This document shows positions 1-6,656 of a DNA stretch of 19,199 bases, piece after piece. Source of the stretch: an uncultured Bacteroidota bacterium (GTDB lineage Bacteria > Bacteroidota > Bacteroidia > Flavobacteriales > Flavobacteriaceae); contig CAILTC010000478.1 in the NCBI GenBank assembly GCA_903837025.1, positions 1-19,199 on the forward strand, written 5' to 3'. The position numbers and the translations under genes were made by a program. Each line of letters opens with the position of its first letter. The first letter of the stretch is position 1. Under the pieces are notes generated by a model. That model was not told the origin of the DNA, did no database searches, and saw nothing but the letters and a program-made list of their open reading frames with translations.

Positions 1-26
1 AACAGGGTTTTTATCCATTTTATCAT
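1..26 (-). CDS. pth: Peptidyl-tRNA hydrolase, N-terminal fragment (probable)
   Basis: Only the first nine codons are inside the window, reading M-I-K-W-I-K-T-L and then a partial codon off the left edge. A short hydrophobic/basic start of the type MIKWI...LF is, as I recall, how flavobacterial peptidyl-tRNA hydrolases begin, and pth normally follows rplY in this group. Pth releases peptides from prematurely dropped peptidyl-tRNA in the cytoplasm. A consensus -7 promoter element ends 4 nt before this ATG, and a terminator separates it from rplY, so it is probably transcribed on its own. The identity rests mainly on gene order, because nine residues cannot prove it. Confidence 0.45.
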
Positions 27-30
27 TTTA

Positions 31-59
31 CAAAAGTAATGCAATTGCTTAATTTGAAA
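31..59 (-). promoter_or_regulatory. Bacteroidota-type promoter for the leftmost gene (probable pth)
   Basis: On the minus strand, positions 38-31 read TACTTTTG, an exact TAnnTTTG -7 element. A weak -33 candidate (TTTC, 59-56) lies 17 nt upstream. The ATG at 26-24 begins only 4 nt after the element, so transcription would start at or next to the start codon. Confidence 0.5.
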
Positions 60-135
60 CTGAGATAATACGATATTTTAAAAGGCGTTTTTCTCTTTAG
101 CCCAGATTACTTGACTTAATTTCTATTTTCAGCGC

Positions 136-159
136 AGTTCAGTGAACTTCATTTGAAGT
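136..159. repeat. Two overlapping small palindromes in the pth-rplY spacer
   Basis: Positions 136-148 read AGTTCA-G-TGAACT and positions 146-159 read ACTTCA-TT-TGAAGT, two perfect inverted repeats sharing three bases. They lie in the gene-free stretch 27-244. The sequence after them (about 155-212) contains GAAGTGGAAATCCC and GCGGCGATAGCGGGA, which resemble pieces of intergenic repeats I associate with Flavobacterium. No coding capacity is seen in this spacer. Confidence 0.45.
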
Positions 160-244
160 GGAAATCCCATGCTTTTTGGCGTGGATTGCGGCGATAGCGG
201 GAGCAATGGTTCTCAAAAACAAAAGTCGTCGTGCTTCATAAAAC

Positions 245-276
245 AAAAAAAGCACCAGTTTTACAACTGATGCTTT
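245..276 (-). terminator. Rho-independent terminator of rplY
   Basis: The arms 249-260 and 265-276 form a 12-bp stem (AAAGCATCAGTT on the minus strand) with one G-U pair and a 4-nt loop, followed on the minus strand by a run of T. It begins about 20 nt after the rplY stop codon. Confidence 0.88.
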
Positions 277-295
277 CTTGAATTGTTCGAAAAAA

Positions 296-907
296 TTATT
301 TTTTCTTTTTCCCTGCTGGTGCTTTTGCTGCTTTTGCCGCTTCTTGAGCTGCTTTCATAGCGGCACGAGAAATTCTTACTTGAGCAACAACGGTGTTGTC
401 TGGGTGCAACAATTTGTATTTGTCAGAAACAAGTTTCGTTACATACAATTTGTTACCCATTTGAAGACCTGAAATTTCAGCTTCAATAAAATCAGGAAGA
501 TTTTTTGGTAATGCTTTCACTTTTAATCTACGAGTGTTCAAACGTAAATCTCCACCTAATAAAACACCTGGAGAAACACCAGTAATTTTTACAGGAACTT
601 CCATAGTGATTTCTTTGTCATCAAATAATTGAAAGAAGTCAATATGTAAAATCTTGTCAGATACAGGGTGAACCTGAATATCTTGTAAAACAGCATTGAA
701 TGATTTTCCTTCACCAAGTTCAATCACAACTGTGTGTGCGTTTGGAGTGTAAACCAAGGTTTTGAATGCTCTTTCGTCTGCTGAAAAATGAACTGCTTGT
801 TTTCCTCCGTATATCACGCAAGGAACCGCTCCAGCATTACGTAAGGCTTTAGTAGCAACTTTGCCCACGCTTTCTCTTTCTGATCCTTTAATTGTAATCG
901 ATTTCAT
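296..907 (-). CDS. rplY: 50S ribosomal protein L25/general stress protein Ctc
   Basis: This 203-residue protein is the two-domain (Ctc/TL5) form of ribosomal protein L25, which binds 5S rRNA in the large subunit. Residues 1 to about 92 match the 5S-binding N-terminal domain ([16 protein letters not shown]..., then the conserved stretch around [19 protein letters not shown]). Residues from about 93 to 180 match the TL5-like beta domain ([17 protein letters not shown]). The C-terminus is a flexible Ala/Lys tail ending in KKKK, common in this phylum. The gene follows prs on the same strand with a 76-nt spacer that carries hairpins, and a clear terminator follows it. The start is the ATG at 907; the upstream sequence is A/T-rich with no obvious Shine-Dalgarno sequence. 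Confidence 0.96.
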   Translation of the reverse strand: MKSITIKGSERESVGKVATKALRNAGAVPCVIYGGKQAVHFSADERAFKTLVYTPNAHTVVIELGEGKSFNAVLQDIQVHPVSDKILHIDFFQLFDDKEITMEVPVKITGVSPGVLLGGDLRLNTRRLKVKALPKNLPDFIEAEISGLQMGNKLYVTKLVSDKYKLLHPDNTVVAQVRISRAAMKAAQEAAKAAKAPAGKKKK

Positions 908-950
908 TGTAAAAAAAATATAGTTAATAAATAATAAATTACTTTTTAAT

Positions 951-1006
951 TTAGACTTTCTAGGGTCTAATGTCTAAGCGGAATTACATCAAAAAAGTTC
1001 CGCTTA
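951..1006 (-). promoter_or_regulatory. Tandem hairpins at the prs/rplY junction
   Basis: Two inverted repeats sit in series. Positions 975-983 and 998-1006 form a perfect 9-bp stem (TAAGCGGAA/TTCCGCTTA) with a 14-nt loop that contains the prs stop codon. Positions 951-956 and 965-970 (TTAGAC/GTCTAA) form a 6-bp stem with an 8-nt loop. Neither is followed by a clean U-tract on the minus strand. They could be an intra-operon processing or attenuation site; a standard terminator is less likely. Confidence 0.5.
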
Positions 1007-1925
1007 TAGAATTGTTGTGGTGTACCATTTGCATTACTTCGGCAAAAAGTGGTGCGCAACTTACAACTCTTATTTTGTTTGATTGTTTCTTTAACGGAAT
1101 CGAATCAGTCACTATTAATTCGAGTAATTTCGAATTTTCTATTTTTTCGTAAGCACTACCTGATAAAATAGCGTGAGTACAAATGGCTCTTACGCTCAAT
1201 GCACCTTTTTCTATCATTAAATCTGCGGCTTTCGCCAAAGTGCCTCCGGTGTCAATCATATCATCAACAAGGATGACATTTCTGCCTTTCACTTCGCCAA
1301 TTAGTTCCATGGTATCGATGATATTGGCTTCTTTTCGTTGTTTGTAACAAATAACCACATCCGATTCTAAAAATTTTGAATAGGCATAAGCTCTTTTAGA
1401 ACCTCCCATATCCGGCGATGCGATAGTCAAATTTTCTAAACCTAAACTCTCTACATAAGGCAAAAATATTGTCGATGCAAAAAGATGATCTACTGGTTTC
1501 TCGAAGAAACCTTGAATTTGATCTGCATGCAAATCCATAGTCATGATTCTTGTTGCTCCTGCTGTTTCTAGCAATTTAGCGACTAATTTAGCTCCAATCG
1601 GAACTCTTGCTTTGTCTTTCCTGTCTTGTCTAGCCCAGCCAAAGTAAGGCATAACTGCAGTTATATGTCTTGCTGAAGCCCGTTTTGCGGCATCTATCAT
1701 CAGTAACAATTCCATCAAATTATCAGCATTTGGGAATGTAGAACAAACAATAAATACACGTAAACCTCTTATCGACTCTTCAAAAGAAGGTTGAAACTCT
1801 CCATCACTGTATTTAGACATGGTAACCTTGCCTAGTGGAATTCCGTATTCTATGGAAATCTTCTCTGCGAGATAAACACTTTGTGAACACGCAAAAATTT
1901 TAGCTTCTGGCTCTAAGTGTGACAT
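984..1925 (-). CDS. prs: Ribose-phosphate pyrophosphokinase (PRPP synthetase)
   Basis: The enzyme makes phosphoribosyl pyrophosphate from ribose 5-phosphate and ATP, the precursor of purines, pyrimidines, NAD, histidine and tryptophan; it acts in the cytoplasm. The 313-residue length is normal for class I enzymes. Visible signatures are the ATP-binding loop around YFGWARQDRKDKAR (about 94-107), the metal/PRPP signature DLHADQIQGFF (131-141), the PDMGGSKRA segment (about 171-179) and the PRPP-binding loop VDDMIDTGGTL (220-230). The chosen ATG at 1925 gives the usual short N-terminus. The gene has its own divergent promoter facing the tRNA-Leu promoter, and rplY lies downstream on the same strand. 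The last codons lie inside a hairpin that may affect read-through into rplY. Confidence 0.97.
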   Translation of the reverse strand: MSHLEPEAKIFACSQSVYLAEKISIEYGIPLGKVTMSKYSDGEFQPSFEESIRGLRVFIVCSTFPNADNLMELLLMIDAAKRASARHITAVMPYFGWARQDRKDKARVPIGAKLVAKLLETAGATRIMTMDLHADQIQGFFEKPVDHLFASTIFLPYVESLGLENLTIASPDMGGSKRAYAYSKFLESDVVICYKQRKEANIIDTMELIGEVKGRNVILVDDMIDTGGTLAKAADLMIEKGALSVRAICTHAILSGSAYEKIENSKLLELIVTDSIPLKKQSNKIRVVSCAPLFAEVMQMVHHNNSISGTFLM

Positions 1926-1975
1926 TTTAATTTGTTGTTTTGTAGTTAGTTAGTGTTTTTCGTTTTACCGAGGTG

Positions 1976-2005
1976 CAAATTTAGGAATAAAATCGAACTC
2001 TGAAA
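1976..2005 (-). promoter_or_regulatory. prs promoter
   Basis: On the minus strand, 1983-1976 reads TAAATTTG, an exact TAnnTTTG element, with TTTC at 2005-2002 placed 18 nt upstream as a near-consensus -33. The predicted start near 1970 leaves a leader of about 45 nt before the prs ATG. Confidence 0.7.
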
Positions 2006-2026
2006 GGAAAATTTCGAGTATTTTTA

Positions 2027-2056
2027 ATTGAAATTTAAAAATATTTTTTACATTTG
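2027..2056 (+). promoter_or_regulatory. tRNA-Leu promoter
   Basis: Positions 2049-2056 read TACATTTG, an exact -7 element, with ATTG at 2027-2030 placed 18 nt upstream as the -33. The predicted transcript starts near 2062, about 80 nt before the mature tRNA. Confidence 0.7.
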
Positions 2057-2065
2057 CACCGTGTT

Positions 2066-2104
2066 AAAGGAAAAGCGGGTTGCTTTTTAGTAATTCCTTT
2101 TTTT
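2066..2104 (+). promoter_or_regulatory. Terminator-like hairpin in the tRNA-Leu leader
   Basis: The arms 2066-2072 (AAAGGAA) and 2094-2100 (TTCCTTT) can pair and are followed by T through 2104. A nested alternative stem pairs 2071-2076 (AAAAGC) with 2082-2087 (GCTTTT). A second hairpin, 2112-2120/2125-2133 (TGAAATAAC/GTTATTTCA, loop TGTC), lies just before the tRNA. The set could attenuate or process the precursor. No function is proven by sequence. Confidence 0.45.
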
Positions 2105-2143
2105 ATTGCGTTGAAATAACTGTCGTTATTTCATGTCTGCTAA

Positions 2144-2223
2144 GCCCGGATGGCGGAATTGGTAGACGCGCTGGTCTCAAACACCTGTGGGAAACCGTGC
2201 CGGTTCGACTCCGGCTCCGGGTA
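2144..2223 (+). tRNA. tRNA-Leu (anticodon CAA, reads UUG)
   Basis: The acceptor stem pairs GCCCGGA with TCCGGGT (first pair a G-U wobble) and the discriminator base is A. The D-arm region GCGGAATTGGTAGACGC is the typical leucine type. The anticodon loop CTCAAAC gives anticodon CAA. The variable arm is of the long class II type, and the T-arm is GCCGG-TTCGACT-CCGGC. The 3' CCA is not encoded. The anticodon stem CTGGT/ACCTG has a T-T mismatch at its second pair. The gene is preceded by a promoter and hairpins and followed immediately by a terminator, so it is a single-gene transcript. Confidence 0.95.
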
Positions 2224-2226
2224 CTT

Positions 2227-2264
2227 AAAAACCTCGTAATCAATTGATTGCGAGGTTTTTTTTA
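2227..2264 (+). terminator. Terminator of tRNA-Leu
   Basis: Positions 2227-2236 (AAAAACCTCG) pair perfectly with 2251-2260. The stem continues inward through 2237-2241/2246-2250 to a loop of AATT, and is followed by more T up to 2263. It starts 3 nt after the tRNA. Confidence 0.9.
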
Positions 2265-2339
2265 ATTTATACAATCACACACATTACCCAACGTTTGTAA
2301 ATTTAATAGGTACTAGTATGTATTTATTGCTATTTGTTC

Positions 2340-2347
2340 TATTTTTG
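2340..2347 (+). promoter_or_regulatory. -7 promoter element for the galactanase operon
   Basis: TATTTTTG at 2340-2347 is an exact TAnnTTTG match, 27 nt before the ATG at 2375. No convincing TTTG is found 17-20 nt upstream, so the promoter may be weak or need an activator. Confidence 0.5.
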
Positions 2348-2374
2348 AATATCATAAATTAGTTTATAATATTC

Positions 2375-3436
2375 ATGAAAAACAAGAGAACCTCATTGCT
2401 GTTATCATTGGCGCTTTTTGTGTCAATGCTTTTTTCTTCCTGTACCAAAGCACAAACTCCTGATATAACACCAATACCTCCAGTCGTACCTGCTTTTGTA
2501 TTCTCTAAAGGTGCTGATGTGGGCTGGTTACCCCAAATGGAAGCTACGGGTTTTCAATTTTATGATACCGATGGTTCACAAAAAGATGGTTTGCAACTGC
2601 TGAAAGATAGAGGGATTAACACCATTCGGTTGCGGGTTTGGGTCAATCCATCCACCGATAAAATAAATGGACATTGCAGCAAAGCCGAAACCGTAGCAAT
2701 GGCAGTACGTGCCAAAAGTATGGGAATGCGCATTATGATCGACTTTCATTACAGCGATTCTTGGGCAGATCCCGCCAAACAAACCAAACCCGCGGCTTGG
2801 GCCAATCATACTTTCGCCGAATTGCTGAATGATGTTTACAACCATACTGCAGAGGTATTAAACGCACTCAAAACTGCTGGGGTAACTCCAGAATGGGTTC
2901 AAATAGGAAATGAAATTCCAGGAGGAATGCTTTGGCCCGAAGGTAGTTCTTCGAATTTTGCGCAACTCGCACAATTATTAAATAAAGGCTACGAAGCCAC
3001 AAAAGCGGTAGATGCCACAATCAAAGTAATTGTTCACCTTGACGAAGGTAATAATAACTCAAAATTCAGATGGTTTTTTGACAATGCCACAACCAATAAT
3101 GTAAAATACGACGTGATCGGAATGTCGTATTATCCGTATTGGATAAAAAGCGATTATACAGCCACTATTGTTGACTTAGAAAATAATCTAAAAGATATGG
3201 CTTCGAGATACGGAAAAGAAGTAATGATTGTAGAAGTTGGGGGCGATTATACGCAAGTTCAAAATACCAAAGACATGCTCGTTGCGGTAATTGCTGCGGT
3301 AAATTCGGTGCCACATAACAAAGGACTTGGCGTTATTTATTGGGAACCTGAAGGCGAAAAAAGCTGGAGTGGTTACCAATTGAATGCTTGGCAATCGGAC
3401 GGAAAGCCATCACCTGCTTTAGACGCTTTCAAATAA
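2375..3436 (+). CDS. Lipoprotein endo-beta-1,4-galactanase, glycoside hydrolase family 53
   Basis: GH53 enzymes cut the beta-1,4-galactan side chains of pectin (type I arabinogalactan) internally. The 353-residue protein starts with a lipoprotein signal peptide: charged MKNKR, a hydrophobic stretch 8-20, and FSSC with Cys23 as the predicted lipidated residue. A Pro/Thr-rich linker follows to about residue 40. The GH53 barrel begins at FSKGADVGWLPQMEATG (43-59) and contains INTIRLRVWVNP (81-92). The acid/base is Glu180 in WVQIGNE and the likely nucleophile is Glu287 in VMIVEVGG. Length and order fit a single-domain GH53. The GH2 beta-galactosidase starts 16 nt downstream, so the pair forms an operon that would take galactan to galactose. 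It is probably anchored to a membrane facing the periplasm or the surface; the sequence after Cys23 has no acidic surface-export signature. Confidence 0.93.
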   Translation: MKNKRTSLLLSLALFVSMLFSSCTKAQTPDITPIPPVVPAFVFSKGADVGWLPQMEATGFQFYDTDGSQKDGLQLLKDRGINTIRLRVWVNPSTDKINGHCSKAETVAMAVRAKSMGMRIMIDFHYSDSWADPAKQTKPAAWANHTFAELLNDVYNHTAEVLNALKTAGVTPEWVQIGNEIPGGMLWPEGSSSNFAQLAQLLNKGYEATKAVDATIKVIVHLDEGNNNSKFRWFFDNATTNNVKYDVIGMSYYPYWIKSDYTATIVDLENNLKDMASRYGKEVMIVEVGGDYTQVQNTKDMLVAVIAAVNSVPHNKGLGVIYWEPEGEKSWSGYQLNAWQSDGKPSPALDAFK

Positions 3437-3452
3437 AATTAAAATTTCAAAT

Positions 3453-5882
3453 ATGCAAAATCGCACCGCAACTCCCTCTGGCAAATTAGGGCTACTCATT
3501 TTATGCCTTGTCTTGAATAGCTTCATAATCAACGCTCAAAAGAAAATAAATTTTGACGATGGTTGGAAGTTTCATTTAGGAAATGCCGCCAATCCTGATA
3601 AGGATTTTAATTATAGTACGGCTAACATTTTTTCTAAATCGGGTGCCGCTGCGAATACCGCAATTGATCCAAAATTGAAGGACAGCGCCTGGACTTCTGT
3701 GACCTTGCCACACGATTGGGCGGCTGATTTGCCTTTTGTAAATTCGGCTAATTTCGATGTAGAATCTCATGGATTTAAACCCGTTGGTGGATTTTATCCC
3801 GAAACCAGCATTGGTTGGTATCGCAAGCATTTTTTGGTGTCTAATAAAGATTCCAAGGATCGTTTCCAAATTCAATTTGACGGAATCTATCGCAATGCTT
3901 CCATCTGGCTGAATGGTTTTTATGTGGGTACCAATGCCAGTGGCTACGTCGGAAAATCGTATGATGTCACTGATTATGTCAATTTCGATAAAGAAAATGT
4001 ATTGGTTGTGAGGGTAGATGCAACCCAATATGAAGGTTGGTTTTATGAAGGGGCAGGAATTTACAGACATGTATGGCTCAATCAATATAACAATTTACAT
4101 ATTCCAGAAGGCGGTTTGTATGTGGTTTCAAATGTAAAAGGAAAAAATGCCGCTGCGACTATCGAAACAACGGTAGAAAACAAAAACTTGAAGGTGTCAG
4201 AATGTACCGTTTATACGTACATCACCGACAGAAACGGAAAAATTATAGCGAAGACTGCCGAACAAAAGCTAACGCTCCCCGTAAATGGTAAAGCCACTGT
4301 CAAGCAAAAACTCAACATCAATAACGTAAGATTATGGTCTTTAGAAGATCCGTATTTGTATAAAGCGTTTGCTGTAGTCCAACAAGGCGGAGCAATTGTA
4401 GATCAAACTAAAAGTAGATTTGGTGCAAGAACAGTAAAATTCGACGCTAAAGATGGGTTCTTTTTAAACGGAAAACACCTCAAAATTAAAGGCACGAATA
4501 ATCATCAAGATCACGCCGGTATTGGCAGTGCCTTACCCGATTATATGCAATATTACCGCATTAAATTATTAAAAAAAATGGGGTCTAATGCCTATAGAAC
4601 CAGTCATCATGCGCCAACTCCAGAACTCTTGGAAGCCTGTGATAGCTTAGGAATGTTGGTTTTAGACGAACAACGCTTGCTCAATAGCAGTCCGGAATAT
4701 ATCGATCAATTCGAAAGATTGATTCTCAGAGATCGAAATCATCCTTCGGTATTTTTATGGTCTATCGGAAACGAAGAAGGTGCGATTCAGAAAACGGAAT
4801 TCGGCAAAAAAATTGCACTGACGCTATTGGCGAAACAAAAAGAACTCGACCCGTCAAGAACGAGTACGTATGCGGCAGATATGGGCAATGAATTTGATGG
4901 TGTCAACGAAGTGATTCCTGTTCGCGGATTTAATTATCGTCAATTTGCCGTTGCAGATTATCACAAGGATCATCCCAATCAACCTATTATTGGCACCGAA
5001 ATGGGAAGCACCGTAACCACTCGCGGGATTTATGAAAAAGATAGCATCAGAGCCTACGTTCCCGATCAGGATATCACCGCGCCTTGGTGGGCCAGCAAAG
5101 CCGAAGACTGGTGGAAACTAGCCGCAGTAAATGCGTATTGGCAAGGCGGTTTTGTATGGACCGGTTTTGATTATCGAGGCGAACCAACGCCTTATAAATG
5201 GCCCAATGTGAATTCGCATTTTGGAATTATGGATGTTTGTGGTTTTCCAAAGAATATCTATTATTATTACCAAAGTTGGTGGACAGACGAGGATGTTTTA
5301 CATATTTCTCCGCATTGGAACTGGCCTGAAAAATTGGGTAAACCAATTGATGTTTGGGTAAATTCGAATGCCGATGAAGTGGAGCTTTTCTTGAATGGTA
5401 AGAGCTTGGGCAAAAAAACAATGCCACGAAACAGTCACTTGCAATGGAAGGTGGATTATGAGCCCGGAACGCTGGAAGCTATTGGTTATAAAAAAGGCAA
5501 AAAATTAACTTCGAAAGTCGAAACCACCGGAAAGGTTTTGAATGTGGTACTCACTCCTGATAAAATCCGATTGATTGCCGACGGGAAAGATGCTACGGTA
5601 ATCAACATTTCCCTTACCGATGAAAAAGGAAGAGAAGTTCCTGATGCGGATAATAATGTGAAGTTTTATCTCTCTGGCGATGCCAAAATAATTGGTGTTG
5701 GCAATGGCGATCCAAGTTCTCATGAACCTGATAAATGTGTGGATGGTGCTTGGCAACGAAGCGCTTTCAATGGTAAATGCCAACTCATTATTCTATCCGG
5801 AAAATCAGCGGGTTCCGTAAAATTGGAAGCAAAATCAAACGGCTTACAATCGGGATCAACCACTATAATTCTTGTTCAATAA
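3453..5882 (+). CDS. Secreted beta-galactosidase-like enzyme, glycoside hydrolase family 2
   Basis: This 809-residue protein has a cleavable signal peptide (hydrophobic 11-27, likely cut near NA-Q at 28-29). GH2 modules follow in order: a jelly-roll sugar-binding domain (about 70-215), an Ig-like domain (about 220-325), a TIM barrel (about 330-610), a DUF4982-type domain (about 620-690) and a last Ig-like domain (about 700-805). The acid/base is Glu441 in NHPSVFLWSIGNE. Glu516 in PIIGTEMGS is the likely nucleophile. TNNHQDHAG (348-356) is the usual entry to the barrel. It sits 16 nt after the GH53 gene and ends in a strong terminator. The natural partner role is exo-removal of galactose from galactan oligosaccharides, but GH2 also includes glucuronidases and mannosidases, so the sugar is inferred from context. 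The likely location is the periplasm. Confidence 0.92.
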   Translation: MQNRTATPSGKLGLLILCLVLNSFIINAQKKINFDDGWKFHLGNAANPDKDFNYSTANIFSKSGAAANTAIDPKLKDSAWTSVTLPHDWAADLPFVNSANFDVESHGFKPVGGFYPETSIGWYRKHFLVSNKDSKDRFQIQFDGIYRNASIWLNGFYVGTNASGYVGKSYDVTDYVNFDKENVLVVRVDATQYEGWFYEGAGIYRHVWLNQYNNLHIPEGGLYVVSNVKGKNAAATIETTVENKNLKVSECTVYTYITDRNGKIIAKTAEQKLTLPVNGKATVKQKLNINNVRLWSLEDPYLYKAFAVVQQGGAIVDQTKSRFGARTVKFDAKDGFFLNGKHLKIKGTNNHQDHAGIGSALPDYMQYYRIKLLKKMGSNAYRTSHHAPTPELLEACDSLGMLVLDEQRLLNSSPEYIDQFERLILRDRNHPSVFLWSIGNEEGAIQKTEFGKKIALTLLAKQKELDPSRTSTYAADMGNEFDGVNEVIPVRGFNYRQFAVADYHKDHPNQPIIGTEMGSTVTTRGIYEKDSIRAYVPDQDITAPWWASKAEDWWKLAAVNAYWQGGFVWTGFDYRGEPTPYKWPNVNSHFGIMDVCGFPKNIYYYYQSWWTDEDVLHISPHWNWPEKLGKPIDVWVNSNADEVELFLNGKSLGKKTMPRNSHLQWKVDYEPGTLEAIGYKKGKKLTSKVETTGKVLNVVLTPDKIRLIADGKDATVINISLTDEKGREVPDADNNVKFYLSGDAKIIGVGNGDPSSHEPDKCVDGAWQRSAFNGKCQLIILSGKSAGSVKLEAKSNGLQSGSTTIILVQ

Positions 5883-5906
5883 TATACGGATTCAAAGTTT
5901 ATGAAT

Positions 5907-5946
5907 AAAAGTGTGAAATCAATTTATTTGGTTTCACACTTTTTAT
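5907..5946 (+). terminator. Terminator of the GH53-GH2 operon
   Basis: Positions 5907-5918 (AAAAGTGTGAAA) pair perfectly with 5932-5943, with extra inner pairs, and T-rich sequence follows (to 5948). On the minus strand the hairpin is also followed by T-rich sequence, so it may work in both directions. Confidence 0.88.
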
Positions 5947-5977
5947 TTGAGCTATCTGTTACTAATGCCAATTAATT

Positions 5978-6032
5978 CTTTTAGTCACGACATGAGCGAA
6001 GCGAACTGGCGAAGCAAATTCGTGGCTAAAAA
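5978..6032. repeat. Intergenic hairpin enclosing a GCGAAGC direct repeat
   Basis: The arms 5978-5990 and 6020-6032 (TTTTAGTCACGA against TCGTGGCTAAAA) pair with one wobble. Inside, GCGAAGC occurs twice, at 5996-6002 and 6009-6015. This lies in the 333-nt gap between the GH2 and umuD stop codons, which otherwise holds the galactosidase terminator and the 6110-6175 inverted repeat and no gene. Confidence 0.45.
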
Positions 6033-6109
6033 TTTTACAAAGTTTTCGTGTCCATAAAATTTAGTCTGCAATGCGGACATTCATAAAAAATAAAGTTACT
6101 TTTCTCTTG

Positions 6110-6175
6110 AAACCATTAAGAAAGTTAAGCTTTATTAAGGTTAAAAACTTAACTTTCTTAATCTCTTAATGGTTT
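6110..6175. repeat. Imperfect inverted repeat downstream of umuD
   Basis: The left arm is 6110-6120 (AAACCATTAAG) plus 6121-6129 (AAAGTTAAG). The right arm is 6148-6156 (CTTAACTTT) plus 6165-6175 (CTTAATGGTTT), with an extra 8 nt (CTTAATCT, 6157-6164) that the left arm lacks. The extra 8 nt look like a small internal duplication of CTTAAT. Neither strand has a clean U-tract after the stem. The ATTAAG-rich arms resemble dispersed flavobacterial intergenic repeats. Confidence 0.55.
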
Positions 6176-6215
6176 AAAAAAATAGAATAAAATTTTTGGC
6201 TTACTTAGCGGATTG

Positions 6216-6656
6216 TTACATTTTTTTTATCACATAAGTCACAATTCCCCATATAATTAATTCGTTTTCTTCGGTGACTTTTATTGGGGAATAATTGGGG
6301 TTTTCGGGCATGAGATACAAGCAGTCTTTTTCTTTTTGGATGCGTTTTACCGTAAATTCTCCGTCGATAAAGCAAATGGCGATTTTGTTGTTTTGGGGTT
6401 CTAGACTTCGATCTACGACAAGCACATCTTTGTCATCGATGCCGGCGTCAATCATCGAATTTCCTTTGACTTTGATGTAAAAGGTGGCCAAAGGATTCTC
6501 GCTTAATTCCTTATTCAAATCGATATTACTTTCCATAAAATCAGCCGCAGGCGAAGGAAATCCTGCCGAAACACCGTCTTTTACGAAAGGAATTCGGAGT
6601 TCGCTTTCGAAATCAGGATAGAAAAAGCGTAGTTTTTGATCTTTGTTTATTGGCAT
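6216..6656 (-). CDS. umuD: UmuD-like autoproteolytic subunit of DNA polymerase V (S24 family)
   Basis: UmuD is processed by RecA-stimulated self-cleavage to UmuD', which joins UmuC to form the error-prone polymerase used for damage bypass. The 146-residue protein has the expected layout: a cleavage site Ala31-Gly32 in VSAGFPSPA, the catalytic serine Ser67 in KGNSM, and the general-base lysine Lys104 in FTVKR. These spacings match the classic UmuD arrangement. There is no N-terminal DNA-binding helix-turn-helix, so it is not a LexA repressor. The start codon overlaps the end of umuC by 10 nt, implying translational coupling. In E. coli umuD precedes umuC; here it follows. The nearby sequence gives no sign of a separate promoter. 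Confidence 0.94.
   Translation of the reverse strand: MPINKDQKLRFFYPDFESELRIPFVKDGVSAGFPSPAADFMESNIDLNKELSENPLATFYIKVKGNSMIDAGIDDKDVLVVDRSLEPQNNKIAICFIDGEFTVKRIQKEKDCLYLMPENPNYSPIKVTEENELIIWGIVTYVIKKM

Noticed and set aside
3576..4085. Long antisense open frame inside the GH2 gene (169 codons)
   Set aside because: It lies wholly opposite a well-supported enzyme gene, has no promoter and shows no recognisable domain.
2144..6216. tRNA-Leu as an integration site for an island carrying the GH53-GH2 genes
   Set aside because: I found no second copy of the tRNA 3' end, no integrase gene and no attachment-like repeat before umuD.
6216..6656. LexA repressor
   Set aside because: The protein has the S24 peptidase and cleavage site but no N-terminal helix-turn-helix, and it overlaps umuC, so UmuD is the right call.
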